A DNA stretch of 64,000 bases from assembly GCF_000428485.1 (NCBI RefSeq), contig NZ_AUAA01000007.1:61900-125899 (forward strand), given 5' to 3'. Positions within the stretch are counted from its first letter, which is position 1, and each line of letters opens with the position of its first letter. The DNA comes from Epilithonimonas tenax DSM 16811. Its GTDB lineage: Bacteria > Bacteroidota > Bacteroidia > Flavobacteriales > Weeksellaceae. The notes under the pieces are model-generated. The model ran no database searches. It worked only from the letters and a program-made list of their open reading frames with translations, and had not been told where the DNA came from. Below, one piece after another: positions 48,748 through 57,643 of the stretch. The position numbers and the translations under genes are program-made.

Positions 48748-50023
48748 ATTGGTAATAAGTTTCCAAGAATTGATAAAATTCACGCAATCTGTAAAAATTA
48801 TTAAAGGCAAGATAAACCGTCAGGATCATCAAGGTTCCAAATAGAAAACTCAATAGTAAAGTCTTCTCTTTGAAGCTGAAAAACAGCCATCCGATCAATA
48901 GCGGGAAGACAAAAACAAAATGCCCTCCATAGATGTAAGAGGTGTGAAGCCCAAACTTCAAGACACAATGGATGATGATATCCACGAAAAAAGAAATCAC
49001 CAAGACCCAAACCAATTTGTTCTTGTAGTTGTTGAAAACGCTCCAGATGATCATTATTAAAATGATCCCGATAAAGAGGTAAGGCACAACGGACGAATAA
49101 ACATCCATAAACAAAGCTTTGTAGTAAAAGGTCTCGTTTTTATTGTGATAATCTCTGATCTCGTAATTGGAAAACAATATATTACCTCCGAAAAACCAAG
49201 AACAGACCATGTCCCAAAGCGGCGTGACTTTTGGTTTGGAAAATTTATCATACTGTTCTTCTGTCTTATTTAAGAAATTCTGAACATTAAAATCCAATCT
49301 CAGCAGAAACAGAAAAGCAAACACACCCACAGAAACACCTATTTTCGCAACAGCCATTCCTATCTTTTTCCAGTCCCAGAAGATTTTTTTTTCAAACAAA
49401 AACGGGATATACACTTTGACGATATTCGTGATCGTCAAACCACCGATGAAAACAGAACCCAGAATGCTTGCTCCAAATGACATCGATTTCTCTTCCTGGA
49501 TTTTTCTCGCCGAATAATAGTTGAAAAGCGACAGGAAAAGCAAAGTATAGGTATAAGTTTCCGGCGTGAAAGACAAGAGAATATTAGTCACAAACAATCC
49601 ATAAAAAAACAAAATCAACAAACTGATTTTCAGTGGAATCCTGATGATATTATTAAGATATTTGAAAATCTGAATATTGGCTAAACTGACAATAAAAGTT
49701 GATAATAAAGCCAAAACCAAACGGAAAGTGGCATTGTAATGATTTCCGGAAACAAACAAGGCAAAATCCCTGATCTGATCAAAGAAATAATTGGACAAAG
49801 GATGTCTCTCAAAACCACCGCCAGTCTGGATAATGGCTCTGTTATCGAAACTGAAATAACCATCCCACGGGATTCTGTCGTCATAGATAATACTGAAATT
49901 CTCTGCGATGTACCACGCATTGGCGCCGTAAACGATCACAAAAAAGAGAAAAATAAAACCTTCAGTCTTGGTAGAAGGAAAAACGATTTTCAGAAAGGAT
50001 AAAAATTTGTTCAGCAGTTTCAA
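48746..50023 (-). CDS. Polytopic membrane protein, GT-C-like, function unknown
   Basis: 425 residues with ~10-11 membrane helices. The early periplasmic loop contains NFSIIYDDRIPWDGYFSFDN and FERHPLSNYFFDQIRD, the acidic/aromatic first-loop pattern of GT-C glycosyltransferases. Later helices contain SFTPETYTYTLLFLSLFNYY, and a C-terminal stretch has FGLHTSYIYGGHFVFVFPLL. I recall DUF6080 as a similar family. It may use a lipid-linked sugar donor; no substrate can be named. It stands alone. Confidence 0.6.
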   Translation of the reverse strand: MKLLNKFLSFLKIVFPSTKTEGFIFLFFVIVYGANAWYIAENFSIIYDDRIPWDGYFSFDNRAIIQTGGGFERHPLSNYFFDQIRDFALFVSGNHYNATFRLVLALLSTFIVSLANIQIFKYLNNIIRIPLKISLLILFFYGLFVTNILLSFTPETYTYTLLFLSLFNYYSARKIQEEKSMSFGASILGSVFIGGLTITNIVKVYIPFLFEKKIFWDWKKIGMAVAKIGVSVGVFAFLFLLRLDFNVQNFLNKTEEQYDKFSKPKVTPLWDMVCSWFFGGNILFSNYEIRDYHNKNETFYYKALFMDVYSSVVPYLFIGIILIMIIWSVFNNYKNKLVWVLVISFFVDIIIHCVLKFGLHTSYIYGGHFVFVFPLLIGWLFFSFKEKTLLLSFLFGTLMILTVYLAFNNFYRLREFYQFLETYYQ

Positions 50024-50152
50024 ACTTGAGATATTTTTGCAAAAATAGAGTTTAAACTTAAATACGGAAATCTATTTCGAATCAAAAAAAACCATCAGAG
50101 CAGGAAAAAGCTCCGATGACAAAGCAAAAAGGATCGTTTGGCCAGTAACCGA

Positions 50153-51688
50153 CTACGAACTGCAAGACAACTGACTGCTTCCGGTCTGGTTATCATACAT
50201 GGATGGTCGTTTCTGATTGAATTCCGGATATAGGTTTTCGTAAGGATTTTCCAAGGCTTTTTTCAGTTTGAAGAACATCTCATAGTTCCCGTTTTCCGCC
50301 TCCTGAATGGCTTCGAACAAGAGATAATTTCTGAGGATGAATTTCGGGTTGGTTTTGGACATCCGTTCCAGAGATTCGGGTTCTGAGATTTTATTTTTGA
50401 GTTTTCTTGCCTGGTATTTTTTGATGAAATCTGATAATTTTCCCAGTTCACTTTCATTTAGGTGATGATAAAAAGCATCTTTGAAATCTTCTGTTTTGAT
50501 TTCAGAAATTGGCTTCTCCAGCTTTTGAAAAAACAGCGTATAATCCAGTCGGAGATCCTGCATCATCTGCTGCCATTCTGTAAAAAACTTTTCATCTTCC
50601 TTCAAAACCTCATCGAAACCAAATTTATCTGCCAACATTTTGTCGTGCTTCACCCAGAATTGCTTTCCAAAATCATCCAGAATTTTCTCCAAAACCTCAG
50701 CGTCATCAATTAAAGGAAAAATAGCGTTGGCTAAAGTTGCCAAATTCCAATGCGAAATCTGACCTTGTTTACCAAAAGCATAACGTCTCCCCGGCAAATC
50801 CGTTGTGTTTGGTGTAAATTCCAGATCGTAACCATCCATCATAGAAAACGGGCCATAATCGATTGTCAAACCAAGAACTGACATATTATCGGTATTCATC
50901 ACACCGTGAACGAATCCGACACGGTACCAATCGATAATCATTTTTAGAGTTCTGTCACAAATAGCCTGAAACCAATCGATGTATTTTTCAGAATTATTTT
51001 CTGACGAAACTTCCGGAAAGAAATTTTTGATGGTGTAATCTGCCAACTCCTTTAAAAGATCATCCTGTTTTCTGGCAGACAACAATTCAAAATGTCCAAA
51101 TCTGAGAAAAGATTCGGCGGTTCTCACCACAACTGCACCTTGCTCTTTCTGGGGATTCCCGGAATATTGGATATCGCGGATCACCTCTTCGCCTGTTTTC
51201 GAAAGGCTCAACGCTCTTGTAGTAGGAACTCCGAGATGAAACATCGCTTCACTCATCAGATACTCCCTAATTGACGATCTTAAAACCGCTCTGCCATCGG
51301 CATTTCTGGAATAGGGTGTTGCGCCGGCTCCTTTCCACTGGATTTCGGTTTGTTGATTTTCATTAATGATTTCGCCAGCATAAATTGCTCTTCCGTCACC
51401 CAACTGTCCGGCCCAATTCCCAAACTGATGTCCGGCATAAGCTGTGGCATAACTGCTTACGTGATCAGGAAGATCCTGGGCAGCAAGGAAAGCCCGATCA
51501 TCTTCAAGTCGACCAAGTCCAATCTCTTCTGCTAAATTTTCATTAAAATCAATTAATTCTGCACCTGTAAACTCGGCAGGTTTTACGGAACAAAAGAGCA
51601 CGTCCGGCGTTTGTCTCTGCATTGTATTTCCTGATAAGTCGCCAGGAAATAATGCCGTCCATTTTTGGGTAATGAGATTGAGTTTCAT
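50153..51688 (-). CDS. selO: Protein adenylyltransferase SelO (YdiU family)
   Basis: 511 residues. GHQFGNWAGQLGDGRAI near 87 and WKGAGATPYSRNADGRAVLRSSIREYLMSEAM (in parts) near 114-145 are the SelO pseudokinase ATP site. VHGVMNTDNMSVLGLTIDYGPF near 260 carries the catalytic Asn/Asp segment. The protein ends SQLSCSS, with cysteine at the third-last position where eukaryotic SelO has selenocysteine. It transfers AMP to Ser/Thr/Tyr of redox and metabolic proteins. It lies divergently next to the PBP1a terminator; stand-alone. Confidence 0.96.
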   Translation of the reverse strand: MKLNLITQKWTALFPGDLSGNTMQRQTPDVLFCSVKPAEFTGAELIDFNENLAEEIGLGRLEDDRAFLAAQDLPDHVSSYATAYAGHQFGNWAGQLGDGRAIYAGEIINENQQTEIQWKGAGATPYSRNADGRAVLRSSIREYLMSEAMFHLGVPTTRALSLSKTGEEVIRDIQYSGNPQKEQGAVVVRTAESFLRFGHFELLSARKQDDLLKELADYTIKNFFPEVSSENNSEKYIDWFQAICDRTLKMIIDWYRVGFVHGVMNTDNMSVLGLTIDYGPFSMMDGYDLEFTPNTTDLPGRRYAFGKQGQISHWNLATLANAIFPLIDDAEVLEKILDDFGKQFWVKHDKMLADKFGFDEVLKEDEKFFTEWQQMMQDLRLDYTLFFQKLEKPISEIKTEDFKDAFYHHLNESELGKLSDFIKKYQARKLKNKISEPESLERMSKTNPKFILRNYLLFEAIQEAENGNYEMFFKLKKALENPYENLYPEFNQKRPSMYDNQTGSSQLSCSS

Positions 51689-51693
51689 CTGTA

Positions 51694-51721
51694 TAAAAAA
51701 CCCACATCTGAAATGTGGGTT
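51694..51721 (-). terminator. Terminator of the ricT-gldH-PBP1a transcript
   Basis: AACCCACAT (51699-51707), loop CTGAA, ATGTGGGTT (51713-51721); on the minus strand the stem is followed by a T run (51698-51694). A perfect 9-bp stem eight bases past the PBP1a stop. Confidence 0.85.
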
Positions 51722-51728
51722 ATATGTT

Positions 51729-54086
51729 TTATTTGTTAAAATCTATATCTTCTCCGGAATTAAGAGTTTCATTGGAACGATCATCTTTCTTCACGGGTTT
51801 TTCGGGAACAACCTGCGTCGGATTTTTGAGCTCATCAATGGATTGTAATCCACCTTCATCACCATAACCATTTCTCAGGTTATTAAGATCCGAGCAGCTT
51901 CCTGTCCAGTTGGCTGGCTTGATAAATTTATCCTCCATAAGAATATTCAAAGCTTTGTCTGCAAAGACTTTCTTCATAAAAATAGCCCATATTGGAAGAC
52001 CCATTTTTGCACCTTGTCCTTCTCCTGTACTCCAAAAGTGGGTGGCTCTGTCTTCCCAGCCTACCCAAACGCCGGTTGCCAGTTTCGGAACGATTCCCAT
52101 AAACCAACCGTCGGAGTTGTTTTGCGTGGTTCCTGTTTTACCAGCGATTTCTGTAGTCGCGGGAATACCACGTCTTCTTAGTTCACCGGAAGCGGTCCCG
52201 AATTCTGCTACACCCTTCATCAGATCGATCATTGTGTAGGCATACATCTCGTTCATCACTTCTTTTACGACAGGTTTCACTTCTTTGATGACACGGCCGT
52301 TGGCATCCTCAATTCTCCAAATCATTTCAGGTTTTGTATAATTCCCGAAGTTGGCAAAAGTACTGTAAGCACCCAACATTTCGTAAATTGTAATATCTGA
52401 AGTTCCTAATGCCATTGGCAAACTGGTGGAAATATCCGTTGTCACGCCAAGATCTCTTGCAGTTTGAATCACATTCTGCGTGCCTGACATCTCTGCCAAA
52501 CGCAATGCTACAGGGTTTTGCGATTGTGCTAGAGCATTTTTCAGTGTGAGAGATCCGCCCCTACCAGGAACGTGGTAAGACCCTTTGTTAAAACTTGCAT
52601 TAGAAACTGTAGAACAAGGCGTCATCCCAAGGTGCATAATTGCCGTGGCGTAAACAAACGGTTTGAAGGTAGATCCTACCTGACGTTTCCCTTGTTTTAC
52701 GTGATCATACTGGAAATGTTGCCAATCTATACCGCCAACCCAGGCTTTGATGTCGCCTGTTGCAGGCTCCATAGACATCAAACCAGCTTGTGCAATTTGC
52801 TTATGATAACGGATAGAATCCCAAGGTGACATTTCCACCTCTTCTTCTCCTTGCCAGGTAAATCTGGACATTTTCACAGGTTTTTGGAAATCTATCAAGA
52901 TAGAATCTTCTGACATGCCTTCCGCTTTGAGTTGTTTATACCTTCCGGTTCTTCTCACAGAAGACATCATCAATGAATTGATCTGTGTTTTATTGATCAA
53001 ATAATATGGCCGGTTTGGATTCCGTCTCATCTCGCCATCAAAACTTCTTTGTAAATCAGTAAGATGTTCTTTGATGGCCTCTTCTGCATATCTCTGCATT
53101 CTGGAATCTAAGGTCACATAGATCTTCAGACCATTTTTGTACAGATTCAGTTCTTTTCCTGTTTCTTTCTCGTATGCGTCCAGATATTGCGAAATTTCTT
53201 TTCTCAGATAAAATTTGTAGTACGAAGAAAAGCCGTCTTCCACAGTTTTTATCTCGTGAAAATCCACCACTACAGGCGTAGATACCGCTTTTTCATAAGT
53301 GGAATTATCTATATAGCCTGTATCAAGCATTTGTTTCAGAACGACGTCTCTGCGGACTTTCGCTCTTTCAGGATTTCGGTAAGGATTGTTTCTTCTCGGC
53401 GCTTCCAGCATGGCCACGAATGTTGCAGCCTCCGGGAGCGTTAATTGATTGGTTGATTTGTTAAAATAAACTCTGGATGCCATTTCGATCCCTTTCGCAT
53501 TGAAAAGGAAATCCATTTTATTAAAGTATAAGGCGACGATTTCTTCCTTCGTATACCGCTTCTCTAAGCTGACAGCAACGCTCCATTCCTTCAATTTCTG
53601 GAAGGCTCTTTCTATTTTGTTTTGAGATGCATTTCCCGTAAACAATAGTTTCGCCAGCTGCTGAGTGATTGTAGATCCTCCTCCTCTTTCTCCTCCAAAA
53701 CGGATGGCTCTCAGAATAGATTTAAGATCAATCCCAGAATGTTCCTTAAAACGCTCATCTTCCTTCGCTTGTAAAGCATACACCAGAAAAGGTGGTAACT
53801 GTTTGTAGGTTACCGGCTTGGTCTTTTCTTTTTCAAATTTTCCTAATAGAACATTATCCGAAGAATAGATCTCCGATGCGACGTAGATATCAGGGTTTTC
53901 CAGTTCTTTCACATCCGGCATATCGCCAACAAAACCTTGGGAAACAGCGAAAAATAATCCAGAAATCCCTAACACAACGGCAAAGAAGGCGAACCAAATG
54001 ATTTTGATCCATTTTCTGATTCCGGATTTTGCTTTTTTCTTGTCTGGCAGAGGAAAAGTTTTATGTTCAGTTTTCTTATTTTCCAT
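51729..54086 (-). CDS. Class A penicillin-binding protein 1A
   Basis: 785 residues. A short basic cytoplasmic tail precedes a membrane anchor (~26-48). The GT51 domain follows: ALQAKEDERFKEHSGIDLKS with the catalytic Glu near 108, and GGERGGGSTITQQLAKLLF near 130. The transpeptidase domain has SxxK in VGSTFKPFVYA, SxN in AQSQNPVALR and KTGTTQNNSDGW. The C-terminus is Lys/Glu-rich. It polymerises and crosslinks peptidoglycan. The start overlaps the gldH stop by 11 bases; the operon ricT-gldH-PBP1a ends at the terminator downstream. Confidence 0.95.
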   Translation of the reverse strand: MENKKTEHKTFPLPDKKKAKSGIRKWIKIIWFAFFAVVLGISGLFFAVSQGFVGDMPDVKELENPDIYVASEIYSSDNVLLGKFEKEKTKPVTYKQLPPFLVYALQAKEDERFKEHSGIDLKSILRAIRFGGERGGGSTITQQLAKLLFTGNASQNKIERAFQKLKEWSVAVSLEKRYTKEEIVALYFNKMDFLFNAKGIEMASRVYFNKSTNQLTLPEAATFVAMLEAPRRNNPYRNPERAKVRRDVVLKQMLDTGYIDNSTYEKAVSTPVVVDFHEIKTVEDGFSSYYKFYLRKEISQYLDAYEKETGKELNLYKNGLKIYVTLDSRMQRYAEEAIKEHLTDLQRSFDGEMRRNPNRPYYLINKTQINSLMMSSVRRTGRYKQLKAEGMSEDSILIDFQKPVKMSRFTWQGEEEVEMSPWDSIRYHKQIAQAGLMSMEPATGDIKAWVGGIDWQHFQYDHVKQGKRQVGSTFKPFVYATAIMHLGMTPCSTVSNASFNKGSYHVPGRGGSLTLKNALAQSQNPVALRLAEMSGTQNVIQTARDLGVTTDISTSLPMALGTSDITIYEMLGAYSTFANFGNYTKPEMIWRIEDANGRVIKEVKPVVKEVMNEMYAYTMIDLMKGVAEFGTASGELRRRGIPATTEIAGKTGTTQNNSDGWFMGIVPKLATGVWVGWEDRATHFWSTGEGQGAKMGLPIWAIFMKKVFADKALNILMEDKFIKPANWTGSCSDLNNLRNGYGDEGGLQSIDELKNPTQVVPEKPVKKDDRSNETLNSGEDIDFNK

Positions 54087-54564
54087 TAATAAATGATGGC
54101 TTTAAGTTTTGAATTTTAATTCCTATATCTTCTATTCCTGGTAATGTATTTCTTCTCATTGCCTGAACAACTTTGATGGAATACTTACCGTTTTGCGGAA
54201 ACTTGTAATTGAGTTTGTATTGAAAGATCGTCTCTTTGGTATCGCCAAAACCTGTCCCGATCCATTCACCATTTGGTTTTGCCAAGACAAAGTTAAGTGT
54301 ATCAGTTGAGATCTTCTTTTTGTGATGTTCTACACTTGCGATCAGCCTCAGATTACTGTAAGGATAATCATTATTATTCCGAACAACCAACATCAGATTC
54401 TTTTGATTCTGAGCATCTTTAACATCAAAATCAAATGTTTGAACGTCTTTTTTTTTCCACTGATTATTGATGTCGTTTACCAAAACTTTTTCATTTTCGT
54501 TTTGACAAGAAATCACAGATAAGAATAATATAAAAACAACGATTGATTTAAGCATTACCTTCAT
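54076..54564 (-). CDS. gldH: Gliding motility lipoprotein GldH
   Basis: 162 residues. Lipoprotein signal VVFILFLSVISCQNE (Cys ~20). NLMLVVRNNNDYPYSNLRLIAS followed by STDTLNFVLAKPNGEWIGTGFGD and KYSIKVVQAMRRNTLPGIEDIGI is the GldH pattern. GldH is needed for gliding and type IX secretion-linked functions in Flavobacterium; it also persists in non-gliding relatives. It overlaps ricT by 17 bases and PBP1a by 11, so translation is coupled. Confidence 0.93.
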   Translation of the reverse strand: MKVMLKSIVVFILFLSVISCQNENEKVLVNDINNQWKKKDVQTFDFDVKDAQNQKNLMLVVRNNNDYPYSNLRLIASVEHHKKKISTDTLNFVLAKPNGEWIGTGFGDTKETIFQYKLNYKFPQNGKYSIKVVQAMRRNTLPGIEDIGIKIQNLKPSFINGK

Positions 54565-56008
54565 TTTTCGGCGGAAATTTCTTTTTCGGTTTTTTGAACG
54601 GTTTTTTAGGTGTTTTATTTTCCGAAGATGGAAGATCTGTCGTCTGCACCTTTGGTGCTACAGTTTTGTTCTCTGCAGATTTTTGCTCACTCTGACGGTT
54701 TCTGTTGTCTCCTTGTCTTGGATTTCTGTTGCCTGCTGGCTGATTATCCCTTGACTGGGCTTTCGGGGCTGCACTTTTGTCCGCAGGTTTCTGCTCATTT
54801 GTACGATTTCTGCTATCAGCCTGTCGTGGGGTTTTATTGTCAGATTGCGGTCTGGCTGTTCTGTTTTCCTGCTGCTTCGGATTTTTGTCTCTGTTATTGT
54901 TGTTTGGCCTTGGTTTTCGGTTCTTTTTCTCGAAACGATCTACACTGTTTTCTTGGATCAGATCCGAAGTCACCATTTTGTTCTCAACGACTTTCAAATC
55001 TTCCAAAGCCTGCGATTTTTCGCCTTTTTTATTGATGGCAATCATTTTTTGGACATCGTAGATATCAATATCATACCACGCCATTGAGTTTTCTACATAC
55101 GCAAACCACATTTTCTTTTTGAACACATCTATTTTGATGCAGAATGCTCTGCCTTTTTCTGTATTAAGAACGGTGCTGGATGAAGGAAAATCCTTCAAAA
55201 CATCAAGGTAAGTGTCTAGTTCATAATTAAGACAACATTTCAGTTTTCCGCATTGCCCTGCCAATTTTTGAGGGTTGATACTCAACTGTTGGTATCTGGC
55301 TGCGTTGGTATTCACCGACCGGAAATCTGTCAACCAAGTAGAACAGCAAAGTTCTCTACCACAAGAACCAATACCTCCAACTTTTGCAGATTCCTGACGG
55401 AATCCTATCTGCTTCATATCGATCTTAGTTCTGAAAACAGAAGCATACTCTTTGATCAAGATACGGAAATCGATTCTGTTGTCCGCCGTGTAATAGAACG
55501 TGACCTTGGAACCATCTCCTTGGTATTCTACATCTGTAATTTTCATCTCAAGTTTCAATCCATAAGCAATTTTACGGGCATCTACTTTAATTGCATTCTC
55601 CTTGTTCCGAAGGTCTTGCCAAGTTTCTATATCCTTTTGATTGGCAAGTCTATACACCTTTTGCAGGCTGTCTATATGTACATTTTTCTTCTTCATCTGG
55701 ATTTTAACCAGTTCTCCTGAAAGACTTACTACACCTATATCGTGACCCGGGCTTGATTCTACAGCAATGATACTTCCTATATGTAAAGGCAGGTTGTTGA
55801 CGTTTCTATAATATAATTTACGTTCGTTTTTAAAACGAACTTCCACATATTCTGAACTTTTTGATCCCGATGGATTAACGTCGGAAAGCCAGTCAAAAAC
55901 ACTTAATTTATAACTATTGCCACAAGTATCTACACTACTGCACCCACTGGCACTCTTCGTACCGCAAGAGTGGGAAGAATCGCCGGATGTTTTACATCCA
56001 CAACTCAT
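54548..56008 (-). CDS. ricT: RicT/PSP1-domain protein with a repetitive Asn/Arg/Lys tail
   Basis: 486 residues. The N-terminal Cys-rich stretch (MSCGCKTSGDSSHSC, then GCSSVDTCGN) is followed by the PSP1 domain: EYVEVRFKNERKLYYRN, VESSPGHDIGVVSLSGELV, KITDVEYQGDGSKVTFYY, RTKIDMKQIGFRQESAKVGGIG, then SCGRELCCSTW and GQCGKLKCCLNYELDTY. In Bacillus, RicT (YaaT) helps RNase Y and carries Fe-S with RicA/F. From ~385 on, the tail is a disordered Asn/Arg/Lys/Gln/Pro stretch with two imperfect ~40-residue repeats. It heads the gldH-PBP1a operon. Confidence 0.88.
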   Translation of the reverse strand: MSCGCKTSGDSSHSCGTKSASGCSSVDTCGNSYKLSVFDWLSDVNPSGSKSSEYVEVRFKNERKLYYRNVNNLPLHIGSIIAVESSPGHDIGVVSLSGELVKIQMKKKNVHIDSLQKVYRLANQKDIETWQDLRNKENAIKVDARKIAYGLKLEMKITDVEYQGDGSKVTFYYTADNRIDFRILIKEYASVFRTKIDMKQIGFRQESAKVGGIGSCGRELCCSTWLTDFRSVNTNAARYQQLSINPQKLAGQCGKLKCCLNYELDTYLDVLKDFPSSSTVLNTEKGRAFCIKIDVFKKKMWFAYVENSMAWYDIDIYDVQKMIAINKKGEKSQALEDLKVVENKMVTSDLIQENSVDRFEKKNRKPRPNNNNRDKNPKQQENRTARPQSDNKTPRQADSRNRTNEQKPADKSAAPKAQSRDNQPAGNRNPRQGDNRNRQSEQKSAENKTVAPKVQTTDLPSSENKTPKKPFKKPKKKFPPKNEGNA

Positions 56009-56388
56009 ATTTTAATTTTTTTATGTCTGATTGCAAAGTTAATATAAATTTTATTTAAGCTTGCTGATTATATCTTTTAAAAATACTTTTTTATTAATTT
56101 TTGGTTGATATAGCATTAACATTGATAAATAACACCGAATATATTAAAATATTTATCATATACTCAAAATGAAAAGACTCATTTTATTATGGTTTACATT
56201 GCTTCGTTTAAAATTAAACTACGTCAAAAAAAAACCAAAATTAAGCAATAAAATCTTGATAATCAATACAATAAGAAATAAAAATGATTAAACAACTATT
56301 CTAAGAATAGCAATGTTTAACATTTTTTATGTTTTTTCGTCATTGTTATTAAAATAATTATAAATTTGGAACATTAATAATAATCATT
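56009..56388. promoter_or_regulatory. 380-base AT-rich divergent promoter region
   Basis: No gene is supported here. On the minus strand TAACTTTG (56041-56034) followed by C is a -7 box for ricT. On the plus strand TAAATTTG at 56361-56368 is a -7 box for the FadL-type gene, with TTG at 56343-56345 but short spacing. Several homopolymer A and T tracts lie between. I see no repeat or conserved RNA. Confidence 0.5.
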
Positions 56389-57624
56389 ATGAAAAGAATT
56401 TTAATGACCATGGCTTTAACAGCCGGTGTAATGGCATACGCAGGAGGATTCCGAGTATCACTTCAGGGCGTTAAGCAGCTAGCGATGGCTCATACCAGCG
56501 CTCATGCAGAAGATGCAAGTGTGGCGTTCTTCAATCCTGCGGGTATTTCTTTTATCCCTGCAAAACTCAGTGTTGCAGCAGGAGGTTTTGGAGTTTCTAA
56601 TAAAATAAGTTTCCAGAACACCAGTAGTTTGCAGCAAACAGATACGGACAATCCACTAGGAACACCTATCTATGCAGCTGTAGCTTATAAAGTTTTGGAT
56701 AATTTTTCTGTCGGCTTTAGCTTCTCCACCCCTTTCGGCAGTACGATTGAGTGGCCAAACAATTGGGAAGGCGCAGAAATGGTAGAAAAGCTAGAATTGA
56801 AAAGTTACTTTTTCCAACCAATGCTTTCTGTAAAATTGGCACCTTGGGCTTCTTTTGGAGCTAGTTACATCTATGCAAAAGGAAAAGTAGATTGGACAAA
56901 GAGAGTCACCCAACTAGGAGGATCACTGAACTTATTAGACGATGAAGCTTCTGGACACGGTTTTGGATTTGGTTTCTACTTCCAGCCAGACAGCCAGTGG
57001 GACGTGAGTGTTGCCTACCGTTCTCCTGTGGATATGAAAGCAGAAAACGGAAAAGCTACTTTTAATATTTCTTCCGCATTGTATCCTAATATTGGTTTAG
57101 CTGCTACAGGCGGCGTTGATAATTTCAAAGCCACTTTACCATTGGTAGATGAGATAACTGTGGGTGCCACTTATAAAGTAACACCAAAATGGTTGGTCTC
57201 TGCAGATTTCAATTACCATGGTTGGGAAAGATATAACAAACTGACTTTGGATTTTGCAAACGCACCTATTGGGAATCAATCAGACCCTACTGTACTGGTG
57301 TCACCTAAAAACTTTAAGAATACAAAATCTGTACGTGTTGGAACGCAATATATGGTTACAGATATGATTGCCGCAAGAGCTGGCTGGTACTATGATGAGT
57401 CTCCGTACTCTGATGAGAACTTCATCCCCGAAACACCATCTTTTAATAATTATGTTCTTACGGCAGGTATTGGACTTAAATTCAACAAATTAGGCGTGGA
57501 TATTTCTGGGGCTTATGCAATGCCAGAAAGCAGAAAAGTAGACAACGCTTACTACAGTTTTTACGGACAAGCTAAAGCCAAAGTGTTCTACTTCGGTCTA
57601 GGATTATCTTACAACGCATTTTAA
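56389..57624 (+). CDS. OmpP1/FadL-family outer-membrane transporter
   Basis: 411 residues, signal peptide ~1-19. The mature N-terminus GGFRVSLQGVKQLAMAHTSAHAEDASVAFFNPAGISF (in parts) is the FadL signature: an N-terminal plug region with the NPAG motif. A beta-barrel with alternating aromatic strands follows, ending AKVFYFGLGLSYNAF with the C-terminal aromatic expected for barrel insertion. It takes up hydrophobic compounds such as long-chain fatty acids. A lipoprotein hydrolase gene follows by 19 bases; together they suggest lipid or ester uptake and cleavage. Confidence 0.93.
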   Translation: MKRILMTMALTAGVMAYAGGFRVSLQGVKQLAMAHTSAHAEDASVAFFNPAGISFIPAKLSVAAGGFGVSNKISFQNTSSLQQTDTDNPLGTPIYAAVAYKVLDNFSVGFSFSTPFGSTIEWPNNWEGAEMVEKLELKSYFFQPMLSVKLAPWASFGASYIYAKGKVDWTKRVTQLGGSLNLLDDEASGHGFGFGFYFQPDSQWDVSVAYRSPVDMKAENGKATFNISSALYPNIGLAATGGVDNFKATLPLVDEITVGATYKVTPKWLVSADFNYHGWERYNKLTLDFANAPIGNQSDPTVLVSPKNFKNTKSVRVGTQYMVTDMIAARAGWYYDESPYSDENFIPETPSFNNYVLTAGIGLKFNKLGVDISGAYAMPESRKVDNAYYSFYGQAKAKVFYFGLGLSYNAF

Positions 57625-57643
57625 AAATTAGAATTAATTCATT

